From: Streptomyces sp. NRRL F-2580
GTDB lineage: Bacteria > Actinomycetota > Actinomycetes > Streptomycetales > Streptomycetaceae
Direction: 5' to 3'
NCBI RefSeq assembly: GCF_000720115.1
Contig: NZ_JOIR01000035.1
Span: forward strand, 1 to 64,000
Length of the DNA stretch: 64,000 nt
The position numbers and the translations under genes were made by a program. Of this stretch, positions 16,638 through 27,600 are shown piece after piece (the first letter of the stretch is position 1; every line of letters begins with the position of its first letter). The notes below the pieces were generated by a model, which saw nothing but the letters and a program-made list of their open reading frames with translations, did no database searches and had not been told where the DNA came from.

Positions 16638-18173
16638 ATGCTGCTGGCCGATGTCGCGCGCGTGTCCCGGGAGGTCGCCGGGACCGCCGCCCGCTCCCGC
16701 AAGACCGCCCTGCTCGCGGAGCTCTTCGCCGCCGCGCCGCCCGACGAGGCCGGTCTGGTGATCTCCTACCTCTCCGGGCGCCTCCCGCAGGGCCGCCCGG
16801 GCATCGGCTGGCGCGCCCTCGCCCAGGAGACCGCACCGGCGCCGGAGCCCACCCTGACCGTCCGCGCCGTCGACGCGGCGGTCTCCGAACTCGCCGCCGT
16901 CGCGGGCCCCGGCGCCCAGGCGGAGCGGCGCCGGATCGTCGAGACCCTGCTGGGCGCGGCCACCGACGCCGAGCAGGCGTTCCTGCGCAGCCTGCTGTCC
17001 GGCGAGGTCCGCCAGGGCGCGCTGGACGCGGCGGCACTGGAGGGAGTGGCCGCGGCCGCCGGGGTACCGGCCGCCGAACTGCGCCGGGCGGTGATGCTGG
17101 ACGGCTCGCTGCCCCGGGTGGCGGCCGCGGTACTCGCCGAAGGGGCGCAGGCCCTGCGCGCCGTCATCCTGCGCGTCGGCCGGCCCGTACAGCCGATGCT
17201 GGCGGGCACGGCCCCGTCGGTCGCCGAGGCACTGGCCGCACTCGGGCCGTGCGCGGTGGAGGAGAAGCTCGACGGGATCCGCGTGCAGGTCCACCGGGAC
17301 GGGGACGACGTACGCGTGTACACCCGCTCCCTGGACGAGATCACCGGCCGGCTCCCGGAGGTGGCGGAACTGGCCCGGTCGCTGCCGGGGGAGCGGTTCA
17401 TCCTCGACGGGGAGGTCATCGGCCGCGCGGCGGACGGCCGGCCCGTCCCCTTCCAGGAGATCGCGAGCCGGGTCGGCTCCCGCGTCGACGTCGAGGCCGC
17501 ACGGCGCACGCTCCCGGTCGTCCCCTACTTCTTCGACGTCCTGGCCGCGGGCGACGACGTCCTCCTCGACCTCCCGGTCCGGGAGCGGTACGAGGCCCTG
17601 GCCGCCCTCGTGCCCGAGAACGCCCGCGTCCGGCGCCTCGCCGTCGAGGATCCGGGCGCGCAGGCGGCCGAGGCGGAGGAGTTCTGGGCCGAGGCCCTGC
17701 GCCACGGCCACGAGGGGGTCGTGGTCAAGGCACTGGACTCGGCCTACGCGGCCGGCCGCCGCGGCAGGCACTGGCTGAAGGTGAAGCCGGTGCACACCCT
17801 GGACCTGGTGGTCCTCGCCGCCGAATGGGGCCACGGGCGGCGCACCGGACTGCTCTCGAACCTGCACCTGGGGGCTCGGGCCGCCGACGGCACCTACGCC
17901 ATGCTCGGCAAGACCTTCAAAGGACTCACGGACGAGATGCTGCGCTGGCAGACCGGGGCGCTGCGCGCGCTCGCCACCTCCGACGACGGCTTCACCGTGC
18001 GGGTGCGGCCCGAACTGGTGGTGGAGATCGCCTACGACGGGCTGCAGCGCTCCCCGCGCTACCCGGCCGGGGTGGCGCTGCGGTTCGCGCGGGTGCTGAG
18101 GCACCGCCCGGACAAGGACGCGGAGCAGGCCGATACCGTGGAGACGGTGCTGGGCGAGGCGGCCGGACCGTAG
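16638..18173 (+). CDS. ligB: ATP-dependent DNA ligase (LigB type)
   Basis: The protein has 511 residues, the size of archaeal-like bacterial ATP ligases found in actinobacteria. An N-terminal helical DNA-binding domain (about 1-200) is followed by the adenylation domain with motif I EEKLDGIRVQVH, whose Lys receives AMP. Further motifs are VYTRSLDEITGRLPE, FILDGEVIG, EGVVVKALDS and RHWLKVKP. An OB-fold ends the protein. It seals DNA nicks using ATP, probably in repair, since NAD-dependent LigA is the replicative enzyme in bacteria. ATG 16638 was chosen because it starts at the first domain and follows GGAGGA. Confidence 0.92.
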   Translation: MLLADVARVSREVAGTAARSRKTALLAELFAAAPPDEAGLVISYLSGRLPQGRPGIGWRALAQETAPAPEPTLTVRAVDAAVSELAAVAGPGAQAERRRIVETLLGAATDAEQAFLRSLLSGEVRQGALDAAALEGVAAAAGVPAAELRRAVMLDGSLPRVAAAVLAEGAQALRAVILRVGRPVQPMLAGTAPSVAEALAALGPCAVEEKLDGIRVQVHRDGDDVRVYTRSLDEITGRLPEVAELARSLPGERFILDGEVIGRAADGRPVPFQEIASRVGSRVDVEAARRTLPVVPYFFDVLAAGDDVLLDLPVRERYEALAALVPENARVRRLAVEDPGAQAAEAEEFWAEALRHGHEGVVVKALDSAYAAGRRGRHWLKVKPVHTLDLVVLAAEWGHGRRTGLLSNLHLGARAADGTYAMLGKTFKGLTDEMLRWQTGALRALATSDDGFTVRVRPELVVEIAYDGLQRSPRYPAGVALRFARVLRHRPDKDAEQADTVETVLGEAAGP

Positions 18174-18264
18174 CCGACGTCCCGCGGGCCGGTATGGCCG
18201 CCAAGCGCCCTGGTGGGGGAAGGAGGGCAGCGAGGGCCAGGTCGCGCCGCGACGAGGGGGGAAT

Positions 18265-18300
18265 TTGCCTCAGAGGCAAGACGGATTGCCAGAAAGGCAA
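18265..18300. promoter_or_regulatory. Twin TTGCC-N5-GGCAA operators
   Basis: TTGCC-N5-GGCAA occurs at 18265-18279 (spacer TCAGA) and again at 18286-18300 (spacer AGAAA). Both have perfect arms. The centres are 21 bp apart, two DNA turns, so two dimers could bind on the same face. The pair ends 20 bases before the ATG of the XRE-cupin regulator, which points to autoregulation. Confidence 0.75.
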
Positions 18301-18320
18301 AGCTCTGGCTCAATCAGGGC

Positions 18321-18950
18321 ATGAAACCCGGTCCCGCCCCCGGCCCCGAAGACGCGGCCGACGAGCTGCCCGCCGTGGCCCCGCAACTGCGCGAGCTGCG
18401 CCGCCGCGCCGGACTCACCCTGGAGGCCGCCGCCACCCGGGCGCGGCTCTCGCCCGCCCACCTGTCCCGCCTGGAGACCGGCCGGCGCCAGCCCTCGCTG
18501 CCGCTCCTGCTCGAGCTCGCCCGCACCTACGGTACGACGGTCTCGGAGCTGCTCGGCGAGACCCCGGCCGTCGCCGATCCCATCGTACGGGCCGGCGGTC
18601 CCGGCGCCCGCGAGGCCGACGGCTGGACGTACTGGCAGGCGGGCGGCTCCGGCCGCGGCATGCAGGCCCTGCGCGTGCACGTCCCCCACGGCCGCAGCCA
18701 GGGCGAGCTGGTCCGCGTACATCCCGGCGAGGAATGGCTGTACGTCCTGGACGGGCGGCTGCGGCTGCACCTGGGGGAGGCCGAGCACCTGCTGGAACCG
18801 GGAGACAGCGCGCACTTCGACTCGCTCACCCCGCACCGGATCGGCGCGGCCTCCTCCGGGGGCGCCGACCTGCTGTTCGTCCACACCCTGCTGCAGAGCA
18901 GCCTCGCCGGGCTGTGCCTCGGCGGCACCACCACCACGCACCACCGATAG
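18321..18950 (+). CDS. XRE-family regulator with C-terminal cupin domain
   Basis: The protein has 209 residues. The helix-turn-helix is at about residues 20-75 (LRELRRRAGLTLEAAATRARLSPAHLSRLETGRRQPSL). The cupin is at about 110-195 (VHPGEEWLYVLDGRLRLHLGEAEHLLEPGDSAHFDSLTPHRI) with the usual Glu/His ligand region. Such proteins sense small molecules through the cupin. ATG 18321 was chosen over the longer frame because upstream bases hold the twin TTGCC-N5-GGCAA sites. The small membrane-protein gene follows 17 bases later, so the two are cotranscribed. Confidence 0.9.
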   Translation: MKPGPAPGPEDAADELPAVAPQLRELRRRAGLTLEAAATRARLSPAHLSRLETGRRQPSLPLLLELARTYGTTVSELLGETPAVADPIVRAGGPGAREADGWTYWQAGGSGRGMQALRVHVPHGRSQGELVRVHPGEEWLYVLDGRLRLHLGEAEHLLEPGDSAHFDSLTPHRIGAASSGGADLLFVHTLLQSSLAGLCLGGTTTTHHR

Positions 18951-18967
18951 CGGAGGAGCCGTACCCC

Positions 18968-19129
18968 ATGTCCCAAGCCGAGAAGCCCGCGCCCACGACC
19001 ATCCGGGCACGCTTCGAGTCCAAGTTCCCGCGCGGTCTGATCATCCGGCTGATCGCCTACCTGTTCGTCGGCCACCTCTTCGCTTTCTTCGTCTACCTCC
19101 TCTTCGTGCTGGGTGGCCAGAACCAGTAA
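18968..19129 (+). CDS. Small single-span membrane protein (DUF6126-like)
   Basis: The protein has 53 residues. A polar N-terminus (MSQAEKPAPTTIRARFES) is followed by a basic patch (KFPRGLIIR) and one hydrophobic helix (LIAYLFVGHLFAFFVYLLFVLGG). A ribosome site (GGAGGA) lies just upstream. Small proteins of this form commonly follow XRE-cupin genes in Streptomyces. The resemblance to DUF6126 is from memory. Its function is unknown, but the conserved pairing suggests it works with, or is controlled by, the regulator. Confidence 0.75.
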   Translation: MSQAEKPAPTTIRARFESKFPRGLIIRLIAYLFVGHLFAFFVYLLFVLGGQNQ

Positions 19130-19199
19130 CCCGGCGGGGCGGACGAGTTCGGGCCGCGCGGCTCTGGCAACGTGAGGGCCCTGTGGCTACCCTCCGCGC

Positions 19200-20282
19200 A
19201 TGATTTCCACGGTTGTCTGGGGTACCGGCAACGTCGGCCGTCTGGCCATCCGCGCCGTCGAGGCCCATCCCGCGCTGAAACTCTCCGCCGTCATCGTCCA
19301 CGATCCGGCCAAGGTCGGCCGCGACGCGGGCGAACTCGGCGGCCTCGACCACCTGTTGGGGGTCGCGGCCACCGACGACATCGAGGCCGTCCTGGCCGCC
19401 TGCCCCCGGGCCGTGGTGTACGCCGCGTCCGGGGACGTACGGCCCGACGAGGCCCTCGCCGACATCACCCGGGCCATCAGGTCCGGCGCCGTCGTCGTCA
19501 GCCCCGCCCTCTATCCGCTCTACGACCACCGCGGCGCCCCACCGGAGTTCCGCGATCCGGTACTCGCCGCCATCGCGGAGGGCGGCGGCTCGCTGTTCGC
19601 CTCCGGAGTCGACCCCGGCTGGGGCAACGACGTGCTCCCGCTCCTGCTCAGCGGACTCGGCACCACCATCGACGTCATCCGCTGCCAGGAGATCTTCGAC
19701 TACTCCACCTACGACCAGCCGGACTCCGTCCGCCACCTCGTGGGCATGGGCCACCCCATGGACCACGAGCCGATGATGCTCATGCCCTCGATCCCGACCA
19801 TGGTGTGGGGCGGGCAGATACGGATGATGGCCCGGGCCCTCGGCGTCGAACTCGACGAGATCCGCGAAACGTCGGAGCGCCGCGCCCTCGACACCACCGT
19901 GACCACCCGCACCATGGGCGCCTTCGAGGCCGGCACCCAGGGTGCCATTCGCTTCGAGGTACAGGGCATCGTCGAGGGCGAGCCCCGCATCGTCATCGAG
20001 CACGTCACCCGCATCCACGCCTCGTGCGCCCCGGACTGGCCCACGCCGCCCGACGGCGGCGACGGCGCCCACCGGGTCGTCATCGAGGGTCGGCCGCGCA
20101 TCGAGGTCACCGTCGAGGCCACCGACGAGGGAGACAACCGCTCGGCCGGCGGCAACGCCACCGCCGTCGGCCGCCTCGTCGGCGCCATCGACTGGCTCAC
20201 CGAGGCGGAGCCCGGACTCTACGACGCCCTCGACGTCCCGCTGCGCCCCGCCACCGGCAGACTCGGAAGGAAAAAGTCATGA
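19200..20282 (+). CDS. NAD(P)-dependent amine dehydrogenase-like / dihydrodipicolinate-reductase-fold protein
   Basis: The protein has 360 residues. The N-terminal Rossmann motif is STVVWGTGNVGRLAIRAVEAHP. The rest follows the dihydrodipicolinate-reductase-fold family that includes 2,4-diaminopentanoate dehydrogenase (FASGVDPGWGNDVLPLLLSG, CQEIFDYSTYDQPDSVRHLVGMG). The substrate is unknown, and many actinobacterial members sit in lipid or sterol regions. Its stop overlaps the next start (ATGA), so it is coupled to the AhpD-like gene. The neighbouring cholesterol oxidase is on the other strand. Confidence 0.82.
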   Translation: MISTVVWGTGNVGRLAIRAVEAHPALKLSAVIVHDPAKVGRDAGELGGLDHLLGVAATDDIEAVLAACPRAVVYAASGDVRPDEALADITRAIRSGAVVVSPALYPLYDHRGAPPEFRDPVLAAIAEGGGSLFASGVDPGWGNDVLPLLLSGLGTTIDVIRCQEIFDYSTYDQPDSVRHLVGMGHPMDHEPMMLMPSIPTMVWGGQIRMMARALGVELDEIRETSERRALDTTVTTRTMGAFEAGTQGAIRFEVQGIVEGEPRIVIEHVTRIHASCAPDWPTPPDGGDGAHRVVIEGRPRIEVTVEATDEGDNRSAGGNATAVGRLVGAIDWLTEAEPGLYDALDVPLRPATGRLGRKKS

Positions 20283-20758
20283 GGATCGACATCCCCGAAG
20301 GCCAGCACCCGATCGAGTACGTGTGGGGCGACATGGTCCCCGGCATCGGCATGGCCGCCGCGAACTTCTCCCTGTCGGTGTACGCCCACACCACCCTGGG
20401 CCTGCGCGAGTTCGAGGCGGCCCGGCTGCGCGTCGCGCAGATCAACGGGTGCGTCTTCTGCCTCGACTGGCGCACCGAGCGGGACGGGGAGAAGGTCGAG
20501 GAGGAGTTCTCCGAGGACGTCACCGAGTGGCGCACCACCGACCGCTTCGACGAGCGCACCCGGCTGGCGGCGGAGTACGCCGAGCGGTACACCCTGGACC
20601 ACCACGGCCTCGACGACGAGTTCTGGGACCGGATGACCGCGCACTACAGCCAGTTGGAGATCGTGGAGCTGACGATGAGCATCGGGTCCTGGCTGGCCTT
20701 CGGCCGGCTCAACCACGTGCTCGGCCTCGACAGCGTGTGCGTGCTGCCCGGCCACTGA
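20279..20758 (+). CDS. Carboxymuconolactone decarboxylase/AhpD-family protein
   Basis: The protein has 159 residues. It carries the family's Cys pair in AQINGCVFCLDWRTER (C-x2-C), followed by the usual helical region and a second helix bundle (DRMTAHYSQLEIVELTMSIGSWLAFGRLNHVLGLD). Members are either thiol peroxidase partners or decarboxylases. The CxxC here fits an AhpD-like redox role. Start ATG 20279 overlaps the stop of the upstream dehydrogenase. It ends just before a bidirectional terminator. Confidence 0.87.
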   Translation: MRIDIPEGQHPIEYVWGDMVPGIGMAAANFSLSVYAHTTLGLREFEAARLRVAQINGCVFCLDWRTERDGEKVEEEFSEDVTEWRTTDRFDERTRLAAEYAERYTLDHHGLDDEFWDRMTAHYSQLEIVELTMSIGSWLAFGRLNHVLGLDSVCVLPGH

Positions 20759-20764
20759 GCGGAG

Positions 20765-20831
20765 CCGCGCCGCTGCGAGCGGCGCGGAACGGGGTGTGAC
20801 AAGGGGCCGTTCGGTGCATCCGAACGGCCCC
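20765..20831. terminator. Double bidirectional terminator between convergent genes
   Basis: Hairpin 1 has a perfect 10-bp stem with a 3-base loop (20765-20787). Hairpin 2 has a perfect 12-bp stem with a 5-base loop (20803-20831). They lie between the stops of the AhpD-like gene (+) and cholesterol oxidase (-), where a two-way transcription stop is expected. Confidence 0.85.
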
Positions 20832-20855
20832 GGCCGCTGGGGGGAGGACGCGGCC

Positions 20856-22568
<1,713 letters not shown>

Positions 22569-22583
22569 CTAGGTAACTTTCGG

Positions 22584-22988
22584 TCAGCGTGTGGCGGAGT
22601 GGGGAGGTTTCCGGCGCCGGAGCCGGCCCGGGACGAGCATGGACGCGACCGCGGCGAAGGCGTACCAGGTGGAGGCGAATTCCAGCCGCCACAGCGCTGA
22701 GCAGGCCAGCGCCCCGGCGGCCAGCACCACGCCGAGGGTCCGCAGCCGCCGGTCGGGCGAGCGGCAGGGCGCCGAGCGTGGCGAACAGGTAGCCCGTCAG
22801 GACGAGCGGCATCCACGGAACATTCACGCCGTAGCCGATGGTGCGGCCACCAGCTGGTGCGCGCCCAGCAGCAGAGGCGGCGCGGCGATCGGCAGATCGC
22901 GGACCCGCCGCACGTGGGCCACGCACACGACTCCGACGGCGGCGACGACCGTGCCCGCCACCAGATCGGCCGTAGCGCTCCAGCACAC
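22584..22988 (-). pseudogene. Degraded DUF6629-like membrane protein gene
   Basis: From GTG 22988 the minus strand reads MCWSATADLVAGTVVAAVGV and on to LLLGAHQLV, the recognisable start of DUF6629-type actinobacterial membrane proteins, then hits a stop. Two further membrane-like pieces follow in other frames: VPWMPLVLTGYLFATLGALPLARP, and LEFASTWYAFAAVASMLVPG ending at TGA 22584. The total length is far below the roughly 200 residues expected, so there are frameshifts and internal deletions. The family name is from memory. Confidence 0.6.
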
Positions 22989-23015
22989 GGGGACCAGCCG
23001 GACCCGAACCGGAAC

Positions 23016-24512
23016 TCAGCCAAGTCCCCGCTTCCCCTCCCGCGGGGCTTCGAGCGGCGGGGCCGTCACCGCGCAGTACGTATGGCACTCCGGGTGGCAC
23101 GCCTCGGTGCGCGCGGGGGAGCGTACGGTCGCCCAGGACACGGCGGCGCCGGCCACGAACGCCCCGGTGCACCACAGCATGGCCCGCCCGAAAGCGGCGT
23201 CGAACTGGGTCGCCGAGCGGTACGACTCCGGCCCCATTCCGGACAGCAGCGGCAGCGCCGCCACCGCGAGCAGTCCGGCGACGCGCGCCGCCGCGTTGTT
23301 GATGCCGCTGGCCAGGCCCGCCCGGCCGGGATCCACCGAGGCCAGCACGGTCGACGTCAGCGGGGCCACCAGGGCCACCAGGCCCATGCCCATCACGGCC
23401 ATCGCGGGCAGCACGTCCCGTACGTACGAGGCCGCGGGCCCTACCCGCAGCATCAGCAGCGTCCCGGCCGCGCACAGCAGCGGCCCCACCGTGAGCGGGA
23501 TGCGCGGTCCGATCCGTTCCCCGAGTTCACCCGAGCGGGCCGACAGGAGCAGCATCAGGAGGGTCGTCGGCAGCATCGCGGCGCCGGCGGCCAGTGCCGA
23601 GTACCCGGACACCACCTGGAGCTGGAGCACCGCGAGGAAGAAGAACCCGCCGATGGCCCCGTACACGCACAGGGTGACGAGGTTGACCGCGGTGAACTGC
23701 CGGGACGCGAAGATGTCCGGCGGCACCATCGGGTCGGACCGCCGCCGCTCCACGTAGACGAAGGCGACGGCCAGCAGGACCCCGAGCACCGCCGCGACGG
23801 TCACCGCCGCCGTTCCCGACCGGGCTTCGATCAGCGCGTAGGTGACCAGCCCCAGGCCCGTCGCACCGAGTACCGCCCCGGCCACGTCGAACCGCCCGTG
23901 CGCGTGCGGGTCCCGCGATTCCGGTACGTGCCGCAGTGCGACCGGCACGCACACCGCGGCCAACGGCACATTCAGCAGGAACACCCACCGCCAGCCCGGC
24001 CCGTCCACCAGCCAGCCGCCGAGGAACGGTCCCACGGCCGCGCCCACCCCGCCGAACCCCGACCACAGGCCGATCGCCCGCCCCCGGTCCTCGGCCCGGA
24101 TCGACGCCTGGATCAGGGCCAGGGAGCCGGGCGCCAGCAGCGCCCCGCCGATGCCCTGCAGGGCCCGGGCGGCGATCAGCACCCCGGCGTTCGGCGCGAT
24201 CCCGCACAGCAGCGAGCCCAGCGCGAACCACGCCACGCCCAGGACGAAGATCCGGCGCCGCCCGAACCGGTCGCTCAGTGACCCGCCGACCAGGATCAGC
24301 CCGGCCAGGGTCAGCAGATAGGCGTTCACCGTCCACTGGAGCACCGCCAGATCCGCGTCGAGGTCCTCCCCGATGCGCGGCAGGGCCACGTTCACCACGG
24401 TCCCGTCCAGCATGGCCATGGTCGACCCGAGCACCGTGGTCAGCAGGATCCACCGGCCGCGCGCGGACGCGATCGGGACACCGGCTCCGGACGGCTCGGC
24501 GGGCGCAGTCAT
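23016..24512 (-). CDS. MFS drug-exporter-type transporter (DHA2/EmrB-like, 14 TM)
   Basis: The protein has 498 residues from ATG 24512. It has about 14 hydrophobic segments. Motif C-type and other DHA2 hallmarks are present: LDGTVVNVALPRIGEDL, LQWTVNAYLLTLAGLILVGGSLSDRFGRRRIF (motif A), RALQGIGGALLAPGSLALI. It should export a drug or metabolite using the proton gradient. The frame extends upstream to 24635, but that part overlaps a short leader frame. The C-terminus is Cys/His-containing (ACHPECHTYC). The substrate is unknown. Confidence 0.88.
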   Translation of the reverse strand: MTAPAEPSGAGVPIASARGRWILLTTVLGSTMAMLDGTVVNVALPRIGEDLDADLAVLQWTVNAYLLTLAGLILVGGSLSDRFGRRRIFVLGVAWFALGSLLCGIAPNAGVLIAARALQGIGGALLAPGSLALIQASIRAEDRGRAIGLWSGFGGVGAAVGPFLGGWLVDGPGWRWVFLLNVPLAAVCVPVALRHVPESRDPHAHGRFDVAGAVLGATGLGLVTYALIEARSGTAAVTVAAVLGVLLAVAFVYVERRRSDPMVPPDIFASRQFTAVNLVTLCVYGAIGGFFFLAVLQLQVVSGYSALAAGAAMLPTTLLMLLLSARSGELGERIGPRIPLTVGPLLCAAGTLLMLRVGPAASYVRDVLPAMAVMGMGLVALVAPLTSTVLASVDPGRAGLASGINNAAARVAGLLAVAALPLLSGMGPESYRSATQFDAAFGRAMLWCTGAFVAGAAVSWATVRSPARTEACHPECHTYCAVTAPPLEAPREGKRGLG

Positions 24513-24516
24513 GTCT

Positions 24517-24618
24517 TCAGGCTGGCCCGCGCGGCCGGGAAGGGCCACCGGGAGGGCTTCGTCGGCCGTGGCCGGGGACGGCTCGATCCGGCTCAATAGG
24601 CACTCTTGTAATGAACAT
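24517..24618 (-). CDS. Possible 33-residue leader peptide before the MFS gene
   Basis: The short frame starts at ATG 24618, right behind a very strong ribosome site (AAGGAGAGG), and ends at TGA 24519-24517, four bases before the MFS start at 24512. The MFS gene itself has only a weak site (CTGAAGAC). Translation of the leader could therefore deliver ribosomes to the exporter by coupling, or attenuate it. The peptide (MFITRVPIEPDRAVPGHG...) has no known motif. An alternative is that the strong site serves an extended MFS N-terminus in another frame (ATG 24635). Confidence 0.4.
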   Translation of the reverse strand: MFITRVPIEPDRAVPGHGRRSPPGGPSRPRGPA

Positions 24619-24699
24619 GACCTCTCCTTCACCATGGCCCGCGCACGTCACGCGCACCCTTCCCGCACAACCCGCACACGGCGTACGAGGAGACAACAC

Positions 24700-27600
24700 G
24701 TGGCCCAACGCGACAACCGGTCCTCACGAGCCTTAAGGCCCACAAGGCCGACAAGGCCCGCGCGGTCCTTACGCGCGGCGCTCGCCGCCCTCACCTCGGT
24801 CCTGCTCCTCCCGCTCGGCGCGGGCGTCGCCGCGGCGGCCCAGGACCCCGGTCCCGGCGCGCCGAGCGCGGCCGAGCGCAAGATCGAACCCAAGCTCCGC
24901 GCCCAGCTCGACGGCTCGGCCAAGGCCGTCTTCTGGGTGTACCTCGACAGTGCCGCCGACCTGACCGCCGCGGGGAAGCAGCAGACCCGCGCCGCCAAGG
25001 CCGAAACGGTTCTGCGGACCAAGAGGGACCACGCCGCGCGCAGCCAGGCCGGGATCGTCAAGGCTCTGGAAGGCGCCCAGGCCGAGTACACCTCGTACTG
25101 GATCGTGAACGCCGTCCGCGTCGTCGGCAGCGAGAAGCTCGCCGGGGCCCTGGCGCAGCGTCCCGAGGTCGCGCGGATCGACGCCGACGACAAGGTCGAG
25201 CTCCCCAGGCCCGCCGAGGGCAAGCGGGAGAAGGCCGCCGCCGACGCCGTCGAGTGGAACATCGACCGGATCAAGGCCCCGCAGGTCTGGGACCAGCTCG
25301 GTGTCCGCGGGGAGGGCATCGTCGTCGCCAACATCGACAGCGGCGTGGACTACACGCACCCGGCCGTGAACAACCAGTACCGCGGCAAGAGGGCGGACGG
25401 TTCGTACGACCACGCCTACAACTGGTTCGACCCGGCGGGCGTCTGCTCCACCGCGGCCCCCTGCGACAACAACGACCACGGCACCCACACGATGGGCACC
25501 ATGGTCGGCGATGACGGCGGCGCCAACAAGATCGGCGTGGCCCCCGGCGCCAAGTGGATCGCGGCCAAGGGCTGCGAGTCCAACTCCTGCTCCGAGGCCT
25601 CCCTGCTCGCCTCCGGCCAGTGGATCGTGGCTCCGACCGACCTGAACGGCCAGAACCCCCGGCCCGACCTCGCCCCGCACATCGTCAACAACTCCTGGGG
25701 CGGGAGCGGCGGCGACACCTGGTACCAGGAGATCGTCAACACCTGGCGGGCCGCCGGCATCTTCCCGGCCTTCTCCAACGGCAACGCCGGCCCGGGCTGC
25801 TCCACCAGCGGCTCCCCGGGTGACTACGCGAGCTCCTACAGCTCCGGCGCCTTCGACATCAACAACGCGATCGCGTCCTTCTCCTCGCGCGGCGCGGGCC
25901 CCGGCGGCATCATCAAGCCGAACATCGCCGCCCCGGGCGTGAACGTCCGCTCCTCCGTCCCCGGCGGCGGGTACGAGGCCTTCTCCGGCACCTCCATGGC
26001 CTCCCCGCACACCGCGGCCGCCGTGGCCCTTCTCTGGTCCGCCGCGCCCACCCTCGAAGGTGACGTCGCGCAGACCGAATCGCTCCTGGACGGCACCGCC
26101 CAGGACACCGACAGCAGCCAGTGCGGCGGCACGCCCGCCGACAACAACGTCTTCGGCGAGGGCAAGCTCGACGTCCTCGCAGCTGTGAACGCCGCCCCGC
26201 GCGGGGCGATCGGCGCCCTCGGCGGCGTCGTGCGCTCCGGTGGCCAGCCGCTCGCGGGCGTGAGGATCACGGCCGACGGCCCGATCGACCGCACCGCGAC
26301 CACGGCCGCCGACGGCAGCTACGCCTTCCCGTCCCTCTCGGTGGGCGACTACACGCTGACCGCCGCCAAGTTCGGCTACGGGCAGCAGACCGCGACGGCC
26401 ACGGTGACCGAGAGCGCCACCGCCACCGGCGACTTCACCCTCACCCAGGCACCCTCCGGCAAGCTCACCGGCACCGTCTCCTCGGCCGCCGGACCCGCCG
26501 CCGGCGCCTCCGTCGCCGTCGCGGACACCCCGGTGACCGCGACCGCCGACGCGCAGGGCCGCTTCGAGGTCACCCTGCCGCACGGCACGTACGACGTGAC
26601 CGCCACCCACGCCTCCCGCTGTGTCACCGGCGGCACCGCGAAGGTCACCGTCACCGGCGACGCCACCGTCGCCGTGAACCTCCCCGAACGCACCGACGGA
26701 TACGGCTACGCCTGCGCCACCGCCGGCGACCGCCCGTACGCCGAGGGGAGCCGGCAGCTCGCGCTGACGGGCGACAACACCACCGAGCGCGTCGACCTGC
26801 CGTTCCCGCTGCCGCTGTACGGCAAGACGTACGGCCAGGCCTGGATCGGCACGAACGGCACGGTCAGCTTCGGCGGCAACAACACCGGTGACATCAACGG
26901 GGACATCCCGAGCACGGCCACGCCCAACGCGGCCCTGTACCCGTTCTGGGACGACCTGGTCGTCGGCGCGGCGGGCAGCGGCTCGGGCGTCTTCACCGGC
27001 GTCACCGGCACCGCCCCGCACCGCAGTTACGTGATCGAGTGGCGGCAGGTGTCCCACTGGTCCGCGCAGGCCGACAAGTTCTCCTTCTCGGCGGCGATCG
27101 GCGAGGACGGCACCGTCTCGTACTCCTACAAGGGGACCGGCGGCACCGGCATCAAGGGCGGCTCCACGGCCACGGTCGGCGTCGAGAACGCGGCCGGCAC
27201 CGACGCCTTCAAGTACTCCTTCAACACCGCGGTCATCACGGACGGCCTGTCCATCGCCTTCCGGACCACCAAGAGCGGTGTGGTGGCGGGCCGGGTGCTC
27301 GACGCCAACGACGGCAACGGCGTGGCGGGCGCCACGGTCACCGTCGGCACCGGCGACACAGCGGTGTCGGCGACCACGGCGGCAGACGGCGGATACGTCG
27401 TCCAGAGCCCGTCGGGCTCGCTCCCCGTCTCGCTGGCGGCGCCCCAGTACGAGTCCGCCACGGCCACGGTGAACGTCAAGGCCGCCGACGTCACGGCGGT
27501 GACGCAGTCCCTGCGCACCGGCAAGGTGACGGCGTCCAAGCCGTCCGTGGAGATCGTGCTCCCGGCGAACCAGAAGCGGACGCGGACCCTGGACCTGACC

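Noticed and set aside
14550..18104. A 1,184-codon minus-strand frame across the hydrolase-ATPase and ligase genes
   Set aside because: It is a frame-shifted or antisense copy of two genes with clear motifs, without motifs of its own.
24517..24708. Extension of the leader frame to ATG 24708
   Set aside because: The upstream part overlaps the subtilase start on the other strand. The strong ribosome site is directly before 24618.
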